Source: [Leptolyngbya] sp. JSC-1 (GTDB lineage: Bacteria; Cyanobacteriota; Cyanobacteriia; Elainellales; Elainellaceae). From it: a stretch of 64,000 nucleotides of DNA. Both the position numbers and the translations under genes were made by a program. Of the stretch, positions 7,664 to 16,773 are shown piece after piece; position 1 is the stretch's first letter, and each line of letters begins with the position of its first letter. Where the stretch lies: contig KL662191.1 in NCBI GenBank assembly GCA_000733415.1, positions 2,579,714 to 2,643,713 of the forward strand, read 5' to 3'. The notes below the pieces were generated by a model, which worked only from the letters and a program-made list of their open reading frames with translations, searched no databases and was not told where the DNA came from.

Positions 7664-10600
7664 CTACTTCTGCTCTGGTAACATGCATTTGTCGCTATCG
7701 CAGCCCGCTGGTCCCGCCTCAAACAATTCACCAGAGTCATAGCGTTTCAGCGACTGCTGGAAATCATCGGTGCGTCGCCGCAACAACACTTCTTGATGCA
7801 GCTGTTCGTACTGAGCTTTGGAGATTGGCTCGAAGGGGAGCCGCGGGAAGGTTTGGTGATCGTCGAAGCGAGCGAGCAGCGCGGCTGAAATATAGCCTTC
7901 GTCGGTTTGGATGGCGTCATAGATCCGTTTGGCTAGATCTTCGACTTCGCTTTCCCGCAGTTCAATCGTGGCCGAGGTATTGTGAGCCGTGTAGTGTTTT
8001 TGCACCTGCATGTAGAAATCCGTTTGTGCCAGAGCCGAAAACTTGGAGATGTCGATCTCGTCGGCTCCGGGTAGATTGGCCCACAGGACTTCCACCGGAA
8101 TTTCCACCAGCCATTCGGTACAGCGAGGATCAAACGGATCATCCAGCAACCGCCCGTTTTCGTCTTTGTCGGACTGAGATGGCACGATCTTGTAGCCGTA
8201 ATCCAAACAGGCTAGCGCCACCGGATCGTTTTTGCGGAAGGTGATGCGCCGAATAAACCGCTGCGCTTTGGGCGGATGCCAACCCGGACTCGCACCCGTC
8301 AACAGCGATTTAGTGCCTGCGGGCTGAACGGTGGTGCAGCGGTTGGGGCGTTTCAAGCCATGCTGGTTACAGTAGTCCCACACAACTCGATGCACAATCT
8401 CTTTCCAGCGGCTGAGGTATTCCTTTTCTTTTTGCTTAAATTGCAGCCCGGTAACGCTATCGGGACGGCCCTGCTCCCACCAGCGCAACCACTCGATGCC
8501 AAACGCCTGCACAAAGAAATCAAACAGACCCGTGAAGGAGACGCCCACAATTGGGTCAAGCAAACGCGACTCTTGATAACGCGGTTCAACAAACTGATGA
8601 TTCAGCAGCGATGCTACCGACAATGCTCCGGCGGTAAAAGCGGCTTCCTGTTCCTTAAAATCGAACGGATCAAGCTGATTCAGGTGAATTTCCGCCAAAT
8701 TACAGTGAAAATTTTCCCCCAGGATTTCCCCGCATGGGTTTAATCCATAGCGTCCTAACCGATGCTTTAATTCGGTTGCTGGCATATTGGGATACTGCTG
8801 CTGCAACCACTGTTGTCCTGCTCCGCGATTATAGGCAGCAATAAACTGTAGTTTCTGTTCAGAAGATTGGAGTAAATCACCATTTGCTCGCGCAATTGCT
8901 TCGCCAGCCCATTGAATTGCGCCTTCGCCGGAATAGAACTGTTTGCGCACAGCATCGATGCATTCCTCGTAGGTCGGCTTGCGGTGAAACACGCGGGTAT
9001 GATTGGCCATCCGCAGCACATCCCGTTCTGGGTCGATCCGCCAGTTGCCTTCTGCATCCTGCTGCCAGAGGTTATCTTTAGCGGCGGCAAATGCCTGATC
9101 GCTGCTGATGCCTTGACGCATGCCGGCACTGTTATGAGTCAGATAGCCATCGCAGTAGAAACAGTGGGCTTCTTCGACCTCAATGTCATAGGTTTGGACA
9201 TGGTCGTAGCTGCCCAATCCTTTGACTGTGACTGGAATATCTAGGTTCAAGTCCGATTCTGCTACATAGCGCTCGTAGTTGGCAGCAGTTTGGGTAGACC
9301 CCTCAAAGCCCATGGCTTGCATTTCACTGTAGGTGTAAGCTGCTCGCATCACGGCAGCGGGAATCGTAAAGCCATGCATTTTCAGTCCTTGCCGCAACGC
9401 TCCCTTGACTGAGTGGGGGGCAATCAGGGCGTTATAGCGGTCCTTCAGCGCCGGGATGGTCAAATTGTACTTCGGCTGCCAGCTCTGATTTTGCGGATGC
9501 ACCACGATCAGCCGACCGGCAAGGCCCAAACTCGACAGCACGGCGGCCACCTGTCGAGCAAATGAGCGATACACGGTTGTAACTAGATGGGGAGGCCGAT
9601 TGTTGACCGCACCATCGCTATCCATCAGCCCTGCTAGATAGGCCGCTCGAATATCCACCGCACCTTGGAGAATGAAACGGGGCACCTGCAGTGGCTGGTT
9701 AGGCTGCTTGATATGTTGGTAGAAGTACTCGGCCAATTGAATCGAGGAGCACACCGATTTAGCTGTGGTTTCTCCTTTAACAAAACCGTGAGAGACCGAC
9801 AGACCGAACAGCGCTAGCGCCGCATCCAGCTTTTCCCGAATCCCAGCTGCTGCCTGCATATCCAGACCATTCATTGCCCATTCAACTCGACCATAGGGTT
9901 TGCCATATTTGTTGCGTCCCAGCGTCACATGGCCATCCCCTTGCGTAAATCCAATCAACCAGGCGACTTCAGGGGTTAGATCGGGAATCACGATTGGTTT
10001 CACACTGCGGCTTTGCGTAGGTCGGGTTGTATCGCCTTGGGGAAGGTGAGTCACGGTCCCAGGCAGAATCTGTGTGCTGTGCATCAGCCGATCGCCTTCA
10101 GCCAATTCCGCCAACTGCTTCCAGCGGATCGTACCTTTGGCATCGGCCCAAACTGCCTGTCGGTGATTCAGGGTCGCTCTTGGAGCCGTGGCGTTGGTCT
10201 CAATTTCGTAGACATCTTGATAGCCCTGATCAAATTTGTTGACCACTCTGCGGAAACCGAGCGGCGTTTGCACCAAATCTCCAACCTGCACATCCCTGAT
10301 CGGTACCAATCCCTTTGAGGTGTGCACCAGCGCATCTTCAGGCAGGCAGCGGCGAATGTTACCGGCCACCACACAAGCAGCCGCCTCATCGATCAGCAAG
10401 CAGCATTCCACCGAGGTCAACTGGCGGCCAACTGCTTTGTTCAAAATATGGGCACAGCGCTCATAGAGTCCGGGTAAGCGAATCGGGTTGGCTACACCGC
10501 CAAAGCCCTTCAGTTTTTCTCCGGCAGGCCGCACATCACTGAGGTCAATCACCACCTGCACCGAGTCGGTAAAGCGCTCGTCGGTAGAAAGCTCCAGCAG

Positions 10601-11179
10601 CGTTTGATAGGACTTGACCCAGCCCTGGCGGCTATCTCCTACCTGAATCGTCACCTGATTGCCGTTGATCGTGACTTCGGTTTGCTCACGGCGCAAGGGG
10701 GCTGGGGTCGTGCCGATCTCTCCCTGCATCGTCACCTGTAAACAATTGCGGATAGGCGGTAACTGGTTGATATACTTAGGTTCGAGCACGGCACCCGTAC
10801 CGCAGCCCATCATGGCCAGATCCATCATCAGACCAAAGGCACGCCAATCTAGGACATTGGTGCTGGTGCAGTTGTAGGCTCCGGAAAAGTTCTCTGATCT
10901 CTCAATCCATGTGGATCCACCTACCCAGAGCCAGCGCCCAGAAGGTAGGCTTTTCAACTCCCGCTGCATTCGCTCGACCAGGGCTGCTTGTTCTGGAGTG
11001 AGTTTGCCCAGTTTGATCAAGCCCCGCAGTGTACGGCTACAGACATCCTGCCAACTCTCCCGCTGTTGGTCGGCGGTGATATCGCGACGACTGTAAGTGC
11101 GGAAGAAAACTGGATTGGCAGCTGGGGCGGTTTCAGGAAGCGAATTGGTTTGACGGCTGCGTTCGAGGTTTTGAACCAT
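7664..11179 (-). CDS. nrdJ: Adenosylcobalamin-dependent class II ribonucleoside-triphosphate reductase with intein
   Basis: This enzyme makes deoxyribonucleotides from ribonucleoside triphosphates using coenzyme B12. The precursor is 1171 residues. Removing the intein (residues 278-683) leaves about 765, close to the monomeric Lactobacillus-type enzyme. Visible features are GAYNCTSTN near the N-terminus, the active-site loop NPCGEI (814-819), and the C-terminal redox pair CDSDKC, which reduces the active site. The start at 11179 (MVQNLERS) is preferred because it matches how such proteins usually begin. A frame beginning at 11245 would add 22 residues translated from an 18-bp palindrome (11226-11243). 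The intein interrupts a conserved NIRR/SAGM site. The enzyme needs no oxygen and no partner subunit. Confidence 0.93.
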   Translation of the reverse strand: MVQNLERSRQTNSLPETAPAANPVFFRTYSRRDITADQQRESWQDVCSRTLRGLIKLGKLTPEQAALVERMQRELKSLPSGRWLWVGGSTWIERSENFSGAYNCTSTNVLDWRAFGLMMDLAMMGCGTGAVLEPKYINQLPPIRNCLQVTMQGEIGTTPAPLRREQTEVTINGNQVTIQVGDSRQGWVKSYQTLLELSTDERFTDSVQVVIDLSDVRPAGEKLKGFGGVANPIRLPGLYERCAHILNKAVGRQLTSVECCLLIDEAAACVVAGNIRRCLPEDALVHTSKGLVPIRDVQVGDLVQTPLGFRRVVNKFDQGYQDVYEIETNATAPRATLNHRQAVWADAKGTIRWKQLAELAEGDRLMHSTQILPGTVTHLPQGDTTRPTQSRSVKPIVIPDLTPEVAWLIGFTQGDGHVTLGRNKYGKPYGRVEWAMNGLDMQAAAGIREKLDAALALFGLSVSHGFVKGETTAKSVCSSIQLAEYFYQHIKQPNQPLQVPRFILQGAVDIRAAYLAGLMDSDGAVNNRPPHLVTTVYRSFARQVAAVLSSLGLAGRLIVVHPQNQSWQPKYNLTIPALKDRYNALIAPHSVKGALRQGLKMHGFTIPAAVMRAAYTYSEMQAMGFEGSTQTAANYERYVAESDLNLDIPVTVKGLGSYDHVQTYDIEVEEAHCFYCDGYLTHNSAGMRQGISSDQAFAAAKDNLWQQDAEGNWRIDPERDVLRMANHTRVFHRKPTYEECIDAVRKQFYSGEGAIQWAGEAIARANGDLLQSSEQKLQFIAAYNRGAGQQWLQQQYPNMPATELKHRLGRYGLNPCGEILGENFHCNLAEIHLNQLDPFDFKEQEAAFTAGALSVASLLNHQFVEPRYQESRLLDPIVGVSFTGLFDFFVQAFGIEWLRWWEQGRPDSVTGLQFKQKEKEYLSRWKEIVHRVVWDYCNQHGLKRPNRCTTVQPAGTKSLLTGASPGWHPPKAQRFIRRITFRKNDPVALACLDYGYKIVPSQSDKDENGRLLDDPFDPRCTEWLVEIPVEVLWANLPGADEIDISKFSALAQTDFYMQVQKHYTAHNTSATIELRESEVEDLAKRIYDAIQTDEGYISAALLARFDDHQTFPRLPFEPISKAQYEQLHQEVLLRRRTDDFQQSLKRYDSGELFEAGPAGCDSDKCMLPEQK
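9131..10348 (-). mobile_element. Intein with LAGLIDADG homing endonuclease in nrdJ
   Basis: The 406-residue protein-splicing element begins at Cys (CLPEDALVHTSKG) and ends in HN, followed by Ser as the first extein residue, the standard set of splice residues. The block B histidine is in ATLNHR, and the penultimate histidine is in GYLTHN. Two dodecapeptide motifs of a LAGLIDADG endonuclease are present: LIGFTQGDGHV (about residue 131) and YLAGLMDSDGAV (about 237). Both keep acidic residues, so the endonuclease may still be active. It would cut intein-free nrdJ alleles at this site and copy itself in. Inteins in ribonucleotide reductases are well known in cyanobacteria. Confidence 0.95.
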
Positions 11180-11538
11180 AGGACATTCCGGGACGTTACT
11201 GCTTGTGGTTGCGTGGGGTTGCGTAGACGCTATCCATAGCGTCATGCAGATGATATTACTCTAAGCCTGGAGGTTTTGCTACTCTTTACCCCAAACTCTA
11301 GGGTAGTCCACTTTGAATTTTGTGCAGCCTGGCGCTTTGCCCAGAGGATTGAACTCTGTCTATAGAAGAAGAATAGGATTCGACTAGATTCTGTTACGCC
11401 CATCGTGCCATAAAAAACACAAAGCGCAGAGAGCCACAACTACCCCCAACGCTTGTCCAATGGTTGATCAAATTCCTGGCCCAACCAAGCTGACACAAGC
11501 CGCTGGCTGGGAATATCGAAGCAAATTCGGAATCTGGC
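11180..11538. other. Intergenic region between nrdJ and ssb
   Basis: The region holds an 18-bp perfect dyad, GACGCTATCCATAGCGTC (11226-11243), resembling small cyanobacterial palindromes. No gene or clear promoter could be assigned. It should contain the nrdJ promoter, since nrdJ reads leftward from here and ssb ends at 11539 on the same strand. Confidence 0.5.
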
Positions 11539-12048
11539 TTAGAACGGAATCTCGTCGTAGTCAATTGGTTCCGGAGCAGGGGCCGAATAGGCTGGGGATT
11601 TAGTGGCTGCTGGTTCCGCTTTGGGGGTACGGCTGGCGGGTTTGGCCTTTGCACTGGGAGCAGCGGTGGCGACTGGGTTGGCTGGAGCCGCAGCGGTTGG
11701 TGCTGCGGTTGGCAGACTGGCTGAGGTGGAAGTAATGCTGGCATCGGCACCGAGGAGATGGATTTTTTGGGCGGTCAGTTCGGCCCGCTTTTCCTTAAAC
11801 CCTTCCGGACGTTCGATTGTGTTCATGTGCAGTCGGCCTTCAATAATCACCCGGTCACCGACGTGATAGCGCTCCTGGATTTCCTGGGCCAAATTGCCCC
11901 AGCCGACAACCTTCAGCTTCTCAGGTGGGTCTTCGTCTCGCAAACCTGGAAACTGCACCCAGAGTTCGGCCAGAGGTGTTTGATTATCGGGTGTGTAGCG
12001 CAGTTCGGGGTCTTGGACAACTTCCGCCATTAAGATGCAGCTATTCAT
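11539..12048 (-). CDS. ssb: Single-stranded DNA-binding protein
   Basis: SSB coats single-stranded DNA during replication and repair. The 169-residue protein has an N-terminal OB-fold (about 1-105) with the SSB pattern RYTPDNQTPLAELWVQFPG, KLKVVGWGNLAQEI and YHVGDRVIIEGRL. An Ala/Pro/Thr-rich linker (about 110-155) leads to the acidic tip DYDEIPF that recruits repair proteins. The long low-complexity linker and slightly unusual OB-fold fit cyanobacterial SSBs. AGGAG lies 13 bases upstream of the ATG. It is divergent from the histidine kinase at 12473. Confidence 0.9.
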   Translation of the reverse strand: MNSCILMAEVVQDPELRYTPDNQTPLAELWVQFPGLRDEDPPEKLKVVGWGNLAQEIQERYHVGDRVIIEGRLHMNTIERPEGFKEKRAELTAQKIHLLGADASITSTSASLPTAAPTAAAPANPVATAAPSAKAKPASRTPKAEPAATKSPAYSAPAPEPIDYDEIPF

Positions 12049-12155
12049 AACAGATGTTTAGCTCCTATTGAGGTGGACGCAGGATGTTAATGTGGTTTTG
12101 AGTGCCTTTAGTGTACTCAGAGTTTACGGTGATGGTGCAGCTCTTCTGGGCTGAC

Positions 12156-12185
12156 TTTTAGCCGAAAGGATTTTAGCCGAAAGGA
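12156..12185. repeat. 15-bp perfect tandem duplication
   Basis: TTTTAGCCGAAAGGA occurs twice without a gap. It lies in the divergent region between ssb and the hybrid kinase (12049-12472), where both promoters should be. Nothing else was recognised there. Confidence 0.9.
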
Positions 12186-12472
12186 TTTGCTAAGAAACAG
12201 TCTAATATATTTGTACTATTCTACAAAATTGGGTGGGGGAATGGCAAACTAACGCAATTTAGCTTAGTTTATTTCCTTGGTCTCAGGTTTGGCTGGATTG
12301 CCAGCCCAATCCCTAGCCTTTAACACCAGCCCCGTTAAGGCGCTGCCAACCGCCATGTTAAGGAAAATACTCCGACATTCCGCTGGATTTGAGCTAATTT
12401 GCGTTATGGCAAAACTGGGCTTGGGCATGTTATGGCTAACGACTACCTGAATTACCTTGTCGGAGGCGAACC

Positions 12473-15298
12473 ATGTCCCAGCCAATTCTGTCTGATCCCT
12501 CCAATCAAAAACATGATAGAAAGGTTCCTCTCCGCTTGATTTTGGTTCTGCCTTTTGTGTTGCAAATCTTTGCAGCAGTGGGCCTGGTCGGATATCTCTC
12601 CTTTAGAAATGGCCAAAGGGCTGTGAAGGATCTTGCCGCAGAGTTGCATCGAGAAATTGCCTCCCGCACCCAGCAACACCTGGAAACTTATCTGGCCACG
12701 CCCCATCTAGTGAATCAGATCAGTGTCGATGCAGTTCGCGAGGGGCGATTAGATACAAAAAATCCAGCAAGCGAGCGCTATCTTTGGCAACAGAAGCAGT
12801 ATTTTAATTCAGTCAGCTGGATCATGGTTGGCGATCAGCAAGATGGCTCTTTCCTGGGAATCGGGCTGCGCGGCAAGAATACGGCTCCTCAGTATATTTT
12901 TGTTAATCAATCTACAAATTTCTTAAATCACTACTACAACATTGATTCGCAGGGGAATCGCATCGGACCACCCGAAATCGGGAAGAAATATGATGCGCGA
13001 CTCCGCCCCTGGTATAAAGCGGCAGTTGCCGCCAAGCAGCCGGTTTGGGGAGAGATTATTCCTGATTTTGGTTCCCCAGTTCTGGTGATTACGGCCAGCC
13101 AACCTGTTTACAACCAAGCAAATCAGCTTCTAGGAGTAGCTGGTGTTTTTCTCAGACTGCAAGATGTTAGTAAATTTCTGGAACAACTGACGATCGGCAA
13201 ATCAGGTGAGGTGTTTATTATTGAGCGCGATGGGCGAATTGTAGCAAACTCCACGACTGAGCTGCCCTTCAAGGCTCAAGATGCAGAGCGGCCTGAGCGC
13301 CTGCTGGCGACGGAAAGTAAGAGTGTGCTCGTGCGGGCAACCGCCAACCATATGATTCAGCAATTTGGCAACTTCAAGCAGATCAAAGCCCCGACTCAGC
13401 TTGACTTTCAGCTCAATGGTCAGCAGCAGCTCGTTCAGGTGACGCCTTTTTCAGATGGTCGCGGCATTGATTGGTTGATCATGATTGTCGTGCCCGAATC
13501 TGATTTCATGGGGCAGATCAACGCTAATACCCAGACTACGATTTTGCTCTGTTTGGGTGCGCTAGCTGTTGCCACGATCGTCGGAATTTACACCTCGCGT
13601 TGGATTACTCGTCCGATTCGCCGCTTGAGTCAGGCCACCGAGTCGATTGCGGCTGGTAATTTGGATCAGCAGGTAGAAGGGTTTCGGATCAACGAACTGA
13701 ATGGCTTAGCTCATGCCTTTAACCGCATGGCGCAACAGTTGCGGGATTCGTTTACAGCCCTGCAACAATCCAACGAAGTCTTGGAATCGCGAGTTGAAGA
13801 ACGCACGGCTGAGTTGAAACAAGCCAAAGAGGCGGCAGATAGGGCCAACAAAGCCAAAAGTGAGTTTCTGGCTAATATGAGCCACGAGCTACGCACGCCC
13901 TTAAACGGAATTTTGGGCTATGCGCAAATTCTGCAGCGCACAAAGAACCTACCGGAAGTGGCTCGTAAGGGAGCCAACGTGATGCACCAGTGTGGCGCTC
14001 ACCTGCTGATGCTAATTAACGACGTTCTGGATCTGGCCAAAATCGAAGCTCGCAAAATGGAGCTGAATCCCACCGAGTTTCATTTGCCCGCTTTCCTAAA
14101 CGGCGTCGCTGAGATCTGCCGCATCCGAGCCGAGCAAAAGCGGCTTTGCTTTGATTACCAGTTTGATTCTCAACTCCCGACTGGAATTCGGGCCGATGAG
14201 AAGCGCTTGCGTCAGGTCTTGCTGAATTTGATCGGCAATGCGATTAAGTTCACCGATCAAGGCAGCGTCCGGTTTGTGGTCAAGGCTCAGCCCATCGAAA
14301 CCTCTACTGAGATCGCACAACCCATGTACCGATTGCGGTTTCAAATCGAAGATACAGGGGTTGGCATGACACCAGACCAGCTGGGAAAGATCTTTTTACC
14401 ATTTGAGCAGGTTGGAACTGCCCAACGCCAAACCGAAGGAACCGGACTGGGGTTAGCGATCAGCCAGAATATCGTTGCCTTGATGAACAGTACGCTAGAA
14501 GTGCAGAGTCAACCCAATCAGGGCAGTACCTTTTGGTTCGAGGTTGAGGTGCCGGTGGCGCAGAGTTGGGCTGATGCAGCCAGAATGGTGTCCCAGGGCA
14601 TGATTGTGGGCTATGAGGGGCCAGCACAAAAAGTGCTGATTGTGGATGATCGATGGGAAAACCGCTCGGTGCTGGTTAGTTTCTTGGAGCCAATTGGGTT
14701 TGAGCTAGCTGAGGCCAGCAACGGTCAGGAAGGGTTGGAAATTGCGACTAGTTGGCAGCCTCATCTGATCATTACTGACTTGTTAATGCCCGGACTGGAC
14801 GGGTTTGGCATGATTCAACAGTTGCGCCAGCAGCCTGAAACCAAAGATATGATCATCATTGCCTCTTCGGCCAGCGTATTTGAAGCCGATCAGCACCAGA
14901 GTCTCGATGCCGGTGCCAACGAGTTTTTAGCCAAACCAGTTCAGGCGGATTGTCTCCTATCCCTACTACAGCGCTGCCTCAACCTCCAATGGCATTATGA
15001 TCAACTGACTGCTGGGCCAGCCCGACCGACATTCCGCCCATTCCCGCCAACTGACATTGCCGATATCGCTGACGTTGCTGACATTACTAACATTGTTGCT
15101 CCGCCGCCGAAAGTGGTTGCCCAACTCATCGACTGTCTCAAGAAAGGTGATCTGGATGGTGTAATCGAGATCGCCACTGCCCTGCAACAGTCCCATCCCG
15201 ACTGTGCTGCCTTTGCTCAAACGTTAATCAGCTATGCCGAAGCCTTTGAACTCAAACAGTTAGAGGCATTCATTCAGCAATTCAGCCTTCAGCCATAA
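12473..15298 (+). CDS. Membrane-bound hybrid histidine kinase (Cache-HAMP-HisKA-HATPase-REC)
   Basis: This is a 941-residue inner-membrane sensor kinase. One membrane segment lies at about 22-43, a large extracytoplasmic Cache-type sensor at about 45-345 (GKKYDARLRPWYKAA is typical), and a second membrane helix at about 354-374. A HAMP domain (about 375-428) and a coiled coil follow. The HisKA box has phospho-acceptor His471 in NMSHELRTPLNGI. The ATPase domain shows LLNLIGNAIKFTD, DTGVGM and GTGLGLAISQ, and a receiver has Asp769 (LIITDLLMPG). A roughly 100-residue C-terminal tail after the receiver could be a phosphotransfer-like or regulatory segment. GGAGG precedes the ATG. It is probably co-transcribed with the next kinase (77-base gap). 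The signal sensed is unknown; Cache domains often bind small organic ligands. Confidence 0.92.
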   Translation: MSQPILSDPSNQKHDRKVPLRLILVLPFVLQIFAAVGLVGYLSFRNGQRAVKDLAAELHREIASRTQQHLETYLATPHLVNQISVDAVREGRLDTKNPASERYLWQQKQYFNSVSWIMVGDQQDGSFLGIGLRGKNTAPQYIFVNQSTNFLNHYYNIDSQGNRIGPPEIGKKYDARLRPWYKAAVAAKQPVWGEIIPDFGSPVLVITASQPVYNQANQLLGVAGVFLRLQDVSKFLEQLTIGKSGEVFIIERDGRIVANSTTELPFKAQDAERPERLLATESKSVLVRATANHMIQQFGNFKQIKAPTQLDFQLNGQQQLVQVTPFSDGRGIDWLIMIVVPESDFMGQINANTQTTILLCLGALAVATIVGIYTSRWITRPIRRLSQATESIAAGNLDQQVEGFRINELNGLAHAFNRMAQQLRDSFTALQQSNEVLESRVEERTAELKQAKEAADRANKAKSEFLANMSHELRTPLNGILGYAQILQRTKNLPEVARKGANVMHQCGAHLLMLINDVLDLAKIEARKMELNPTEFHLPAFLNGVAEICRIRAEQKRLCFDYQFDSQLPTGIRADEKRLRQVLLNLIGNAIKFTDQGSVRFVVKAQPIETSTEIAQPMYRLRFQIEDTGVGMTPDQLGKIFLPFEQVGTAQRQTEGTGLGLAISQNIVALMNSTLEVQSQPNQGSTFWFEVEVPVAQSWADAARMVSQGMIVGYEGPAQKVLIVDDRWENRSVLVSFLEPIGFELAEASNGQEGLEIATSWQPHLIITDLLMPGLDGFGMIQQLRQQPETKDMIIIASSASVFEADQHQSLDAGANEFLAKPVQADCLLSLLQRCLNLQWHYDQLTAGPARPTFRPFPPTDIADIADVADITNIVAPPPKVVAQLIDCLKKGDLDGVIEIATALQQSHPDCAAFAQTLISYAEAFELKQLEAFIQQFSLQP

Positions 15299-15375
15299 AC
15301 CTGCCCCAAGCGCAACCCCATTGCAGGAGCCTGATTATTTCATCCCCTTGTTTAGTCAGCATTGTTTAGCCAGCT

Positions 15376-16773
15376 ATGTCCATTTCCCCGTCCAGCCTGA
15401 TTCTAGCCGTAGACGATAACCCAACCAACCTTGCGACTCTGAGCCAGACCTTGAAACATGCTGGCTGGCAGGTGCGAGTGGCCATCGATGGTGAAAGCGC
15501 CATCGCCAAAGCGCACTATGAGCCGCCGGATTTGATTCTGCTTGATGTAGAAATGCCCGGAATGAACGGGTTTGAGGTTTGCCAACAGCTCAAGGCCAAT
15601 GCTGTCACTCAATCTATTCCGGTAATTTTTACCACCGCCCTAGCCGACCTTGACAATAAGGTGAAAGGGCTGTCGCTAGGAGCCGTAGATTACATCATCA
15701 AGCCCTTCGAGGCGCAAGAAGTGGTGGCACGGGTGCAGGTCCATTTACAGTTGCGTCGCCTCACCAAAATGCTAGAAGAAAAAAGTGCGCTACTAGAAGT
15801 CAGCAACACCGCCCTACAGCAATTGACTCAAGCCCTAGAAGAGCGAGTGCAAGAACGCACGGCAGCCCTAGAGATGGCGCAAGTGCGGCTAGTACAGCAG
15901 GAAAAGCTATCGGCCTTGGGCGAATTGGTCACTGGCGTTGCCCACGAAATTAACAATCCGGTTAACTTCATTGCCAGCAACATCGAGCCGGCTCAAGACT
16001 ATGTAGCCGATTTAACCCGGATTCTACAGCTTTACCAACAGCATTATCCCCATCCAGTGCCGGAAGTGGAGGCCGAGTTGGCTGCCGTAGACCTAGACTT
16101 TGTGCTGGAAGATTTAACCAAACTATTGACCTCGATGCAGCTAGGAGCCAACCGACTGCGGGCACTCAGCAATTCTCTCCGCACCTTTTCCCGGACTGAT
16201 ACTGATACTAAAGTGTCTGCCGATATTCACACAGGGCTAGACAGCACCTTGATGATTTTGGGGCATCGCTTAAAAGCCACCGAATCGCGCGACAGCATTC
16301 AGGTAATCAAAAATTACGGCGATCTACCTAAAATTGAATGCTATTTGGGGCAGTTGAATCAGGTATTCATGAATATTCTGGCGAATGCTATCGATGCCTT
16401 AGAAGAAGCCAATCTCCGCCGTTTGCCTCAGGAGCGCGAAGCCATTCCTAACCAAATCGCCATCACGACCCAAGTCGCCCCTGATCAACAGCATGTAAGC
16501 ATTCAAATTCAAGACAATGGCATTGGCATGTCAGATGAAGTTCGCTCTCGCATTTTTGAGCGCTCGTTTACGACTAAAGCAGTCGGCAAAGGCACCGGGT
16601 TAGGACTCTCGATTAGCCAGCAGATTATTGCCGAAACCCACGGCGGCTCGTTGCAGTGTGAATCGGTCGCCGGAGCAGGTAGTGTGTTTACGATTACTCT
16701 GCCGATTGCTCACTCGGTTTCTTCGGACATGTCGTCTGACTCATGGTCCCGATCGACGAATTCCTGCACGTAG
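15376..16773 (+). CDS. Receiver-histidine kinase hybrid (REC-coiled coil-HisKA-HATPase)
   Basis: This is a soluble 465-residue kinase with an N-terminal receiver (phospho-acceptor Asp57 in LILLDVEMPGMNG, Lys109 in YIIKPF). A long coiled coil (about 130-175) follows, then an H-box with His190 (GVAHEINNPVNFI), and an ATPase domain with NILANAIDALEEA, DNGIGM and GTGLGLSISQ. The REC-kinase order, common in cyanobacteria, suggests its kinase activity is switched by phosphorylation of its own receiver, perhaps by the membrane kinase encoded just upstream. The last 64 bases overlap the 3' end of the convergent gene at 16710, so its C-terminal tail may be a recent extension. Confidence 0.9.
   Translation: MSISPSSLILAVDDNPTNLATLSQTLKHAGWQVRVAIDGESAIAKAHYEPPDLILLDVEMPGMNGFEVCQQLKANAVTQSIPVIFTTALADLDNKVKGLSLGAVDYIIKPFEAQEVVARVQVHLQLRRLTKMLEEKSALLEVSNTALQQLTQALEERVQERTAALEMAQVRLVQQEKLSALGELVTGVAHEINNPVNFIASNIEPAQDYVADLTRILQLYQQHYPHPVPEVEAELAAVDLDFVLEDLTKLLTSMQLGANRLRALSNSLRTFSRTDTDTKVSADIHTGLDSTLMILGHRLKATESRDSIQVIKNYGDLPKIECYLGQLNQVFMNILANAIDALEEANLRRLPQEREAIPNQIAITTQVAPDQQHVSIQIQDNGIGMSDEVRSRIFERSFTTKAVGKGTGLGLSISQQIIAETHGGSLQCESVAGAGSVFTITLPIAHSVSSDMSSDSWSRSTNSCT

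Noticed and set aside
11180..11245. Extra 22 residues at the N-terminus of nrdJ
   Set aside because: They would be translated through a perfect palindrome, lack a ribosome-binding site and do not match the usual start of this enzyme.
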